From: Phallusia fumigata
Lineage: Eukaryota; Chordata; Ascidiacea; Phlebobranchia; Ascidiidae
Length of the DNA stretch: 37,060 nt
Direction: 5' to 3'
Assembly (NCBI GenBank): GCA_008931825.1
Contig: QXVZ01019486.1
Span: forward strand, 1-37,060
Shown one piece after another: positions 28,137-37,060 of the stretch. A model generated the notes under the pieces. That model was not told the origin of the DNA and ran no database searches. It saw only the letters and a program-made list of their open reading frames with translations. Both the position numbers and the translations under genes were made by a program. Within the stretch, counting starts at the first letter, position 1. The number at the start of each line of letters is the position of its first letter.

Positions 28137-31100
28137 TTATTTATGATCCATTTTCTGCTTTAGCTTGGACAAAGCAACAAGTCTTTCATCTCTCCATTTT
28201 CGTTTTTTGTCTAATTCAGCTGGAGTGGATGGAATCTCGGATGAAATACTCTGCAATAGTATTAAAGGTCTTGCAAACGCAACCATTGTTTATTTGAAAT
28301 ATATATTTTTGTAACATAAAATTAATCCTGGTACTAACTTCATGAATGGAATCAAGAGTTTTTCCCTCATAAGTAGGAACAGGACCAAATGAGTTTGAAA
28401 CTCGAATAATGGACTCACTGTACCTTTCCATGTAGTTCTTTGTTCCTAAAAATATATAGCAACATTAATTTTTTTACCAACCACTAACAAAGATGAAAAC
28501 AAACAGTGAAATCAAAAAGTCCNTATGTATGTATGTATGTATGTATGTATGTATGTATGTATGTATGTATGTATGTATGTATGTATGTATGTATGTATGT
28601 ATGTATATATAGGTGTAGGCAACCTGATATGGTGTGTCAGATTTATTTATATTGCTTGCCACAGCAAGCAAATGACAATTTGGGAACTTTTATGAATGTC
28701 AAAGTTGTGATCACAACTCAACAAAATATGTGACAACGCCATATGGATGGAATAGGGAAATTCCCTCATTAAATAATGGTCAGGTAAACTGATACAGGAC
28801 TGTGTTTTTGTGTCAGTTTACTTTAGCATGACATTCTTGTTCAGTTTCTTTAAAACTTTAGTCTGCAAGTTAAGTATGTGCCACTAGATTGTTTGACCCT
28901 TTGCCCTAGTGATACCTCTTAGCCAATAAAAAAAAACACAGGAAATTTAATTTATTTAATTGAAGTATTCTATGTATTCCATTGACCATGAAAACCGAGT
29001 TTCTTTAATCCGGTGTACATTTTTTACAATACAATCTTACCGGGTGTGCGACGATACATTGATTCACTCTTGGCAAATCAGTGAAAATTTTGGATGGCAA
29101 AATACAAGAAGTTGAGCTGCAAATAACAGTGCTGTCACTTGTACACGCATCAGAAACGTTTTTCAAAACCTTCCTTTTAAGATCAACATTTTCTGGAACA
29201 CATTCCTGTTAAAAAAATTACACAGGATATTAGTTTAATTACAAGTTTTATGAACTGCTGAAACACCAATTACTGAAGTTGCAGTTTATGATTGTGAAGT
29301 TCAAAATCTGTGATAATTTAAATGAATGACACTTTTCCTGATATCATGGCCATTGATTACTGAGCATTACATATACACAGGTGCTTAAAAATTGCTGTGT
29401 AATGTGTGATTACCTGGACATGAACAGCATCTTTCACAACATCAGCAATGTTGCTGGAAGTGGAAATCAAACTACATTGGACATCAGCCGATAATGAGCC
29501 TCGGAGTAATCCTTGCGATTCTAAATCTGTGAGTTGGTCTCTGAAAGTGAAGGAAGTGTAATTACTAAGACACCACGCTACTAGCAACCATGTACACTGT
29601 GCTAAAATTCCAAGAGTTAGTCTCTACAAGCCAAAATTTGTGCGAAGCTAATAGCAAACATTTATACGCTAATGAAAACATATTGTTCTGAAACCTGTCT
29701 AGAAAGAAGACAATGTTTGCACTTGTTAATTCTAGTTTATTTGTGCACTTTACCAATTGCCAATCCATTCACTTAAGACTGTCAGACTGTTCGCTTTTAT
29801 ATGGTAGTCAATGACATGGTCTAATGTGGGGTTTGTAATTATTTTTTATACAATGACATCTTTGACACACCTGATGGATGTCATGGCACCTTGTAGCTGT
29901 TTTTCAAGCACATCATACATAACCACTGTATAGCCTGCTCCAGCAAACAACATTGTCCAACTTCTTCCAATTAATCCACTGAATACAATAATATTTACAT
30001 TAAAACAATATTGTTAACACACAAAAAGCAGAAGAGCCCCTTAATCTAGAGATCGTGAATCACAAATGAGATGTGAAGGTTGTGGGACCCAAATGGCAGA
30101 ACAACATATAATAAACAGTAAAAAGATGGGGATGTTAAAGTTAGCTAGCNTTTCAACACATTCATACTTACTCACAAACATGTGCGCAACATACAAATGA
30201 TACAATTTGCTTGCTGTTCTATTGTTTTAACTGTTATACAAAAGAGTAGAACACACATCTACAATTTCAGTGTGGGGGTTTTGTCAATTTTCGCACCAAC
30301 TAAAAGTGAAAACTACAAATTTATTTCCTGTCGTTAAGTTCCCGCCAAATAATTTGCGAATCACATGTGGCCCTTCGGCCAAAAAGGTTGGACATCCCTG
30401 ATATAAAACCTCCCTTGCATCCTAGGGGTATTAGTTCTTATTTTTGCTTAGTTTCTTACTGGTGTTGATTCAGTTTAATTGATTCTAGTTTGATACTAGA
30501 AAAGTGGTATTTCCATGTTGCCATTGAAAGTACACTGCCACCTCGAACATAATAACAAACTGGCCCAAAAACTGAAGGTTGCCCTTTGATAAGGGACTAA
30601 TAGTCACCCACTTACTTCAACCAGTCTCCACGACTCATTGAGGATTGCATACTGAATGCGATTTAAACCAAAACCATCAACTTCTCGGTTCAACAGAACT
30701 GGAGTTTGTCCGATTTCCGTCATAATAGCCTTTGTTTTGGTAATGACTGATTGTTCAGTTTTGGGGTGTGGCACAATTTCAGTAAGAGGGCAATGGTATG
30801 GTGGGTTACACTAAAAAGTAAACTGCATATTATATATACAATACACAGCATCAGTAATACTTTTAGGGTGATATGCTAGAATGTTTTTCACAAAATGGTG
30901 ACTTTATTACCAGTGAGCCCAGTTCTTTCCAAAGAAGTCAAACATACAAACAGTTTTTTTTTTTTTTTTTTTTAAGCATACAAAAAATGCACCTATCACA
31001 ATGACATAAATTTGTCAGGACTTTTAATTTTTTTCCTACAGACCTGTACCGTTGGGTACATTAAAATACCTAAAAAAACTCTTATCAATCAGTTAATGTA

Positions 31101-32887
31101 TCAGCAATATGTATTACAGATAAATAAAATAATGTTAGTCGTATTTCGTAAATGTCAAAATCTAGAAAAACGCAACAGTCTTTCATACCAGGTTAAAAAG
31201 TTTAGACATGTTATAATACATAATATTAGATAGCTAATAAAAATGGGACCTGCAGTAAAGTTAGGATTGGGCACCCCTGTGTTGCTAACCCCTTTTGTAC
31301 ATGATTTTTACATATTGTCTCTGCTTGCAGTATGGACTATAGTTTCCGCAAACAGGATCTGCAAATCTCTTCCTGGAGCTAATATTTTACCAGAAACTCC
31401 GCAAAAACTACAGGAAGTTTAACATATTGAAATATTCTATTGAAAAGAGAAAACTAAAGTCTACTACGATGATAACTGCAAACCAACACAACTTTTTACA
31501 ACCTTGTGAGTTTTACTTTGGGAGTCTTTGGGAATTTTTTTAAAATACAATCTTACCGGGTGTGCGACGATACATTGACTCACTCTTGGCAAATCAGTGA
31601 AAATTTTGGATGGCAAAATACAAGAGGTGGAGCTGCAAATGACAGTGCTATCACTTGTACACGCATCAGAAACGCTTTTCAAAACCTTCTTTTTAAGGTC
31701 AACGTTTTCTGGAACACATTCCTGTTAAAAAATTACACAGGATATTACCTACTTACAAGTTTGAATAACTGCTAAAATACTTGCCATTAAAGTTTCGGTT
31801 TATGATTATAAAGTTCAAAATCTGAGATAATTTAAATGAATGACACCTTTTCCTGGTATTAATGACCATTGATTACTGAATGTAAGACATGCAGAGGTGC
31901 TTAAAATGGTGTTTAGTGTTTTTTTGACCTGGACATGTACAGCATCTTTCACAACATCAGCAATGTTGCTGGAAGTGGAAATCAAACTACATTGGGCATC
32001 AGCTGACAATGAGCCTCTGAGTAATCCTTGTGATTCTAAATCTGTGAGTTGGTCTCTGAAAGTGAAGAAAGTGTAATTAACATTACACTAAGCTACTAGT
32101 AACTATGTACACAGTAATAAAATTCTGCTGTTAGGCCAGTACTAGTCTAGACAGTTAAGGACACGCGCACAAAGTGTTTACATTAGTTTATTTCCCATTA
32201 CAAAGGCACTATTAACACCAATACCAATTTGTGGACCTAAAACTTTACCTGAAAGTCTTCACATTGTAGCAACTGGTCGTGCATTGTTTCATATATTTTT
32301 AGAAGAGGTGATCAGACATAAGTACTTAAGAAGATATATTTGACAAACCTGATGGATGCCATGGCACCTTGCAGCTGTTTTTCAAGCACATCATACATAA
32401 CCACTGTATAGCCTGCTCCAGCAAACAACATTGCCCAGCTTCTTCCAATTAATCCACTAAACAAACCATTATTATTTCACACAAATGAAGACAAATGTAC
32501 TTAACCTAAGGATCATGGACTCCCTCCAGAAAGAGGAACCAACATGAAAAGAAGACAATGGTAAAATTAACTAGCAAGTAAGCCTTTAGAAGGATTGTTT
32601 ATCGTTGTGTCATAGTAATGGTGTTGGGAAGACAAAAGTCACTGACTTGTGTCCCACATACCACTAATAATTTTATTTTAAGGACCATGAACAAAAAATA
32701 TCAGTTGATTACTGTGGAAGAGTTGAGTAACCCTGACATGCAACAATATATGAGTTAAGATAATCAGCACCATTGAGTATACCAGTTACCTAATTATAAG
32801 CAACAAATGTATAGTTTAAAACTACCTATTATGTTAATGAAGATCTTACCTTCCAATAATTCCAATTTTTTTGGGAGAGTTGTCCAT
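28137..32887 (-). CDS. CRYL1: lambda-crystallin / L-gulonate 3-dehydrogenase, one exon missing
   Basis: This NAD-dependent enzyme of the 3-hydroxyacyl-CoA dehydrogenase fold oxidises L-gulonate in the uronate cycle in the cytosol. Minus-strand exons that join in phase: 32887-32850, 32456-32349, 32055-31929, 31721-31557, 30810-30616, then 28445-28339 and 28250-28137. The start MDNSPKKIGIIG runs across the first intron into SGLIGRSW, so the Rossmann GxGxxG is split by a phase-2 intron. Other matches to CRYL1 are ICSSTSCILPSKIF, QCIVAHP, NPPYHCPLTEIVPHP, NRIQYAILNESWRLVE, ERYSESI and the C-terminal KWRDERL. Found parts total about 284 residues. The stretch of about 35 residues expected after WRLVE, before G-T-K-N-Y-M, is absent and probably lost at n30150 or n28523. 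Exons 2-4 occur a second time at 29041-29978. Confidence 0.9.
28524..28606. repeat. (ATGT)n microsatellite next to a join
   Basis: About twenty perfect units of a 4-base repeat directly follow n28523. Microsatellites commonly break assemblies, and this one sits where a CRYL1 exon is missing. The long Y-I-H-T / M-Y-V-C peptide frames here are repeat translations, not genes. Confidence 0.95.
29041..29978 (-). pseudogene. second copy of CRYL1 exons 2-4
   Basis: Exons at 29978-29871, 29540-29414 and 29205-29041 have the same lengths (108, 127, 165), phases and borders as the exons at 32456-31557. They differ at a few residues: Ala/Thr twice in exon 2, Ala/Val in exon 3, and Lys/Arg, Ser/Asn and Ser/Asn in exon 4. 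Introns also align but with more substitutions and indels. No stop or frameshift is present. There is no exon 1 or exon 5 for this copy. It lies between n28523 and n30150, so it is most likely a contig from the other haplotype, though a real partial tandem duplication cannot be excluded. Confidence 0.8.
30340..30400. mobile_element. possible hAT element end
   Basis: The segment ending GGTTGGACATCCCTG, read in reverse, starts CAGGGATGTCCAACC and continues TTTTTGGCCGAAGGGCCACATGTG, a sequence type common at hAT element ends. The opposite end was not found and may be lost at n30150. Confidence 0.35.
31255..31279. mobile_element. possible hAT element end
   Basis: Read in reverse this begins CAGGGGTGCCCAATCC, resembling hAT termini. 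No matching left end or 8-bp duplication was located, so this is only a candidate remnant inside CRYL1 intron DNA. Confidence 0.25.
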
Positions 32888-33042
32888 GTTTCCACAAAAA
32901 TCACTTACCTAGTCCGGTTTTCCAAAAAACGATATTATTCTAAACCAAAATTTCAGATCTTAGAAATGATTTTAATTCACAAGATATAAAATTATTAATA
33001 TAAACAACAAATAGGTCACAGATAAACGAGTCTAGTCATGAG

Positions 33043-33445
33043 TTATAGCGGTTGTAGTCCATGTGCATGACACAGCTTAGCGCGGTCCAAACTCCAAACG
33101 CTGGCCGCATGTGGACTGCGGCGTATTTTTTTGCGGCCCGCAGACCACTTTTAATTTCTCGCGCCAAAGTATGTTCTTCAATTTCCTTGTTTTTATTTTG
33201 ATTTTCTTGCAGGCGTTTCATTGCAAGATGGCCTATATTGCCTNTTATAGCGGTTGTAGTCCATGTGCATGACACAGCTTAGCGCGGTCCAAACTCCAAA
33301 CGCTGGCCGCATGTGGACTGCGGCGTATTTTTTTGCGGCCCGCAGACCACTTTTAATTTCTTGCGCCAAAGTATGTTCTTCAATTTCCTTGTTTTTATTT
33401 AGATTTTCTTGCAGGCGTTTCATTTCAAGATGGCCTATATTGCCT
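33043..33445. repeat. join duplication at n33244 within a GC-rich dispersed-type repeat
   Basis: Bases 33043-33243 and 33245-33445 (201 each) are almost identical and meet at the n. The sequence contains TGCGGCCCGCAGACCAC and CGCTGGCCGCATGTGG, typical of GC-rich internal parts of dispersed non-autonomous elements. The minus-strand frame reads MKRLQENLNKNKEIEEHTLA in the right copy; I do not recognise it. Confidence 0.8.
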
Positions 33446-33739
33446 GGGGGGTCGGACCTCCTGCGCCGGCTCTAAGATACTCGGGTCGCAAATAAGGTTT
33501 GCAGTTTGCACGCTCTGGTGCACTTGCCGTACCTTGCCATGTGTATGTCGCTGGTTTTAATGCACTGTAATGTTAACCCGAAAGATCAATAATAGTTCAT
33601 TTGGTCATTTCCGACAACGTAACTAGTTTGCGTTTACTGCTATCTAACGCAAAAAAACAACTGGTCCTTAAGTAAACCTCATTGTTCTGTACATGAGCAA
33701 TGAAAAGACAATGTTGATTATTTACAAGACAACACCAAC

Positions 33740-33995
33740 TGTGGTGAATGTTGTTTCTATGTTTTGTTCCGGCTTTCCTTGTTTTTAGTTTTTTCCTTTG
33801 TTACGCCTCACGTTACTTCCTTCCGGTCAGTCTCGTTTTGTGTCGCTTACCGTAGGATGTCTAGTTTTGTTTCCTTGTTGCTAATTTGTGTTTTACATTT
33901 GCTATGTTCTGTTATCGTTGTGTTGCAGATACTATGCTTATGTTTTAGAATAATAAAGCCAGAGTTACTTATATAACTCCTCAATGGTCATCACA
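33740..33995 (+). mobile_element. probable solo LTR
   Basis: The segment begins TGTGGTGA and ends TCATCACA, short inverted termini with one mismatch and the TG...CA form of LTRs. An AATAAA lies near the 3' side (about 33951) and a TATATAA close by. Flanks CCAAC and CTAAC would be a 5-bp target duplication with one change. No coding retroelement body is adjacent. Confidence 0.4.
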
Positions 33996-35072
33996 CTAAC
34001 AATTCATCGACAATGGCAATCAACAGCTAATATTTTTTTGCGAACAGAATGTGAATATTGCGAAGAAAAGGCTGGAACTGTGAACTGCCCTTTTATTTTA
34101 CCCAGTCCCGTCTTTTAGTCATGTCGAAAATGCGCTCTTCCGTCGCCCCGTCTTTCGCATAGAACTGCCTGTGAACTTTCACCCAGTCCCGTCTGCCCCG
34201 TATTTCCGTCTCTCCCGCCTTTTAGAACTTGTTTCCCGCATTCCCGTCTTTTAGACATGTCCTTCTGCCAACATATTCTATATTTCAAAGTAATGTTTTT
34301 GAGGATATTGTTTCGTACCGCTTCTGCAAACGCCAATGCACACAGTCAATAAACTCGAAATACAAAATTCTGTAAGCACAAGCAGTATGAATCATGGAAG
34401 TGCATTGAATTCAGCAGCTCTGCGCGCGCCAACTTCCTTGTCTTTTATGTCGTATCAGGTTACCGAATTTGTGTGAAGTTTATTGTAGCCATGGCTCTTC
34501 CTTTAAAAAATACGAATCTAAAATATTGACATGTTCGCCGGATTTGCGTCCATGCGAACACGTACACTACACGCAAAGTCTACAGAAAACACGTGATTTC
34601 TATGACTCTACACGAATATCTGTGGCAATTTGCAAACTTCCCCTGCTTATTACATTTAAGTGATGGACTTTGAGTAATTTAACGGATGTGAAAGAAAATA
34701 ATTGTGACATGCAAGTGGCAGCGGCACTTAAGACGTTATGGTTTAGCATACGCCCTTTTCAGTTTTATCACAACTTAAGATGATTAAGTCGAGTCGAATT
34801 AAGCGTTATTTGCGTATTAGCCTTGTGTAATAACACAAAACGCAATAATCTTTGGGTAACAAGTTTGCATCCATAAAAAAATGGCTTTTAAACTCAAGTT
34901 AGTTCAGAACAAGTCGTTGTTACTACAAGCCTTAACGTGACTTAGGTAACATCACGCCCAAAAGACTTGACTTGATATATGTCACTCTGCTTGTAAAGTA
35001 GTAGGTCTTGGGTTAAATGTCTAATAATTTCAAGATTGGTATATATTTAGGTGGTAATAAAAGTTAACAAAT

Positions 35073-36983
35073 ATGAATACACATTTTGCAATTGTGATGA
35101 GCATCATTTTGTCTCTGTGCATGCTACCAAAATGCAACGGACAAGGTGTGTATAAACTTCGGAAGCTGATTTGTTTTTATACATGGATTAGGTTAGCCAA
35201 AGACATGTGTTTTAGCCTGTTGTTATTTGGATAGTGGTTAATCAAAAAATCACCAACATTTAACACATTACATGCTCAATGATAATAGATTCTCATCAAA
35301 ATATAGAATTCCTTGAAAAAAGAATGATTTTATTGATTAAATTATACCTTGTTTACCAAATACCCAAAAAGCATGACAATTAACTGTCATAGCATACACA
35401 AGTAATTATGATGTTACAAAGTTATAGACTGGATTACAATGCAGTGCAGCAAGAATCCAACAGTAAGCAATTTTCAGGAATAAACTTGCAACTACAACAT
35501 GGTTTGGTGCACAAATTTGCCATTGTAAAGTGAAAAAATTATTAATAGATGTGAAAAGAACAACTTTTGTCTGGATAAGCATTTTGTTAAAAAAAAATTA
35601 GAAAACGTTTGTACCTCCAATTTCATCCAGTTTAGGTGAAGATCCGCATTAACCGAATCCAGGTTAACTAAGGTTTGCGGTACCATTAAAACAAAGCTAA
35701 AAACTTTAGACCACATTACAATTCAACTCTTCTCTTAAAATAAACTCTTGCACCTCCATTTCCAATGGAAACTACTTTGTTTTACAAGAGCATGTTAAAT
35801 ATGCTATTACGTCAAGTTAAAACTATTATGCTTCACAACATATTTTGTTTAGTGTATGCATTCAGTTATGGATGTAAGTTCAATGTTTAGTGTATATATT
35901 CAGTTATGGATGTAAGTCATTTTGTTTGTGGAAAATGCCATTATTTTTTTGAAGACTTGTAGGTATTGCTTATTGAAATGTCCATTCTAATTTTCTTTCA
36001 ACCTGGCTGTATACTTTTATCATTAAAACCCAAGTGTTTCTGCTTGTGAGCCAACAACACTCTAGGGATTTGATAAAACATACTTTTAATCAGAAAACAA
36101 ATGTTTTATCGCTCACAGATTGAATTAACCTTGTTTTAATCGCTGCATTTTATTTTAGATACCACCGCACCTGGAAACGTGACTGTCTCAACAGGGACAG
36201 CAAACACCACACTGAATTCAAGTACAACACAGAACACACCACAAAAAACTTCAACCTTATCACCAATAACAACAGGTGGTGACACCACGACTATGGACAC
36301 CACAACAACCACCAACACCATCATCAAAACCACCACAAACCGTCCACCATACAAAGGTTTTGATGTTGGCAGCTTTTTTGGAGGTATGTTGTTTGTCATG
36401 CAACACCACTCAAATTGGTTAATATGGTAAAATGAAATTGCCTAAAGGTTTTTGTTAATATTACAGTCATGCTAAAATGTTCAAATAGATGATTTTGTGT
36501 AGGTAGATGCTGTTTGACTTAACTGGATTAAAAAAATTGCTTAAATATTTTCCCAGGGAAACATGGAATGCTGATCAAATAAAATTTTAACAAATACAAT
36601 TTGGCCATATTAAACATTCCACTACCCTAATTTAATTACAATATCAATTCTAGTTGTATAAACATGAAGTCCTTTTCAAAGTTTCTAACACTGACAGCAG
36701 TATATATTTTTATGTTTAAGGATGTAGTTACGACTTCTGCAGCCTTAATTTACCACAGGGCGTTAAAGTTATGGTAACAACTTTTACAAATACATAGTTT
36801 TTTAGCTGAATGTATGTAATGATTAGTTCTCGCTTTAAACCCCATCTAAACCTAGAAAGAATAAAAAGTCTAAAATAATTTTATCTTGTAGGATTTGCTC
36901 TCTGTGCAGCACTGGTGATTATTATCTTTGTTGCATGGAAATTCCTTTGTTCATCCAAGAAGCCAGATTACAACACAATCTAA
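35073..36983 (+). CDS. CD164/endolyn-like sialomucin, 3 exons
   Basis: This is a small type I membrane mucin of the CD164 (endolyn) family, proteins found on the cell surface and in endosomes/lysosomes. Exons 35073-35145, 36159-36383 and 36892-36983 join in phase to 129 residues. Residues 1-~23 are a signal peptide (MNTHFAIVMSIILSLCML). Residues ~25-92 are a Thr/Ser/Pro-rich stalk with several N-x-T/S sites, suited to dense O-glycosylation. The conserved FDVGSFFGG before the membrane matches CD164 FDAASFIGG. One hydrophobic segment (LCAALVIIIFVAW) follows, then the short tail KFLCSSKKPDYNTI. The terminal YNTI is a YxxPhi sorting signal placed like NYHTL in endolyn. The stalk is shorter than in vertebrates and the Cys-rich domains of CD164 are absent. 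TMEM123/porimin is a related alternative. Confidence 0.85.
35146..36158. other. intron 1 of the CD164-like gene
   Basis: This AT-rich intron of about 1 kb contains a short direct repeat around 35852-35916 (GTGTATGCATTCAGTTATGGATGTAA type). An open frame on the minus strand at 35492-35716 has no motif. No exon is seen. Confidence 0.6.
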
Positions 36984-37060
36984 TTGTGTTGTCAGACAAT
37001 TTGAGCTGCATCATTGCTAGTAGATTACTAACTATACATTGTAGTGCAATATGCAGTTGT

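Larger units (their letters stand above)
32888..35072. other. intergenic region between CRYL1 and the CD164-like gene
   Basis: CRYL1 (-) and the CD164-like gene (+) diverge from here. The region holds the duplication at n33244, a probable solo LTR at 33740-33995, and a pyrimidine-rich stretch at about 34100-34262 where CCCGTCTTTTAG-like phrases recur. Open frames here have no recognisable motif. Confidence 0.6.

Noticed and set aside
28474..28733. Tyr/Ile/His/Thr and Met/Tyr/Val/Cys repeat peptides on the two strands.
   Set aside because: Translations of a 4-base microsatellite next to an n.
36136..36399. A Val-rich minus-strand frame of 87 codons.
   Set aside because: It is the antisense shadow of the Thr-rich mucin exon of the CD164-like gene (ACC/ACA read as GGT/TGT).

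Overview
The window reads as eukaryotic animal DNA, AT-rich, with intron-split genes and short introns. The gene set (one Runx, Prdm13, gamma-SNAP, lambda-crystallin/CRYL1 and a CD164-type sialomucin) and the compact introns suggest an invertebrate chordate, most likely an ascidian of the Ciona type. Ten single 'n' characters mark contig joins. At seven of them the sequence on the two sides is repeated almost exactly, as expected when two divergent haplotypes of a very polymorphic animal were not merged. The species is an inference; the repeats are seen directly.

Layout. 1-6.26 kb: no gene found; two large join duplications. 6.3-12.83 kb (+): a Runx transcription factor gene with eight traceable coding exons, a complete Runt domain split over three exons, a very long N-terminal region and a VWRPY motif that is not at the extreme C-terminus. 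12.84-17.69 kb: intergenic, with a GC-richer block at 16.64-17.76 kb. 17.7-20.34 kb (+): a Prdm13-type zinc-finger gene whose last three C2H2 fingers match PRDM13 closely but with no PR/SET domain visible. A second, allelic copy of its last coding piece lies at 20870-21010. 22.79-25.83 kb (-): complete gamma-SNAP (NAPG) in five exons, with a 538-bp hAT-type element carrying an 8-bp target duplication in one intron. 25.83-28.14 kb: a TTCGGG-rich stretch, a possible unrecognised + strand exon or two, and a three-copy repeat. 28.14-32.89 kb (-): CRYL1 (L-gulonate 3-dehydrogenase), with exons 2-4 present twice and one internal exon missing. 33.0-35.0 kb: repeats, including a probable solo LTR. 35.07-36.98 kb (+): a small, complete CD164/endolyn-like sialomucin in three exons.

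The genes are functionally unrelated: two developmental transcription factors, then membrane-fusion, metabolic and lysosomal/cell-surface housekeeping genes. There is no operon-like logic beyond proximity. No new biological system is evident. The most notable points are the internal WRPY motif in Runx, the PR-less Prdm13 model, the haplotype-join artefacts that mimic tandem duplication, and the well-preserved hAT element.
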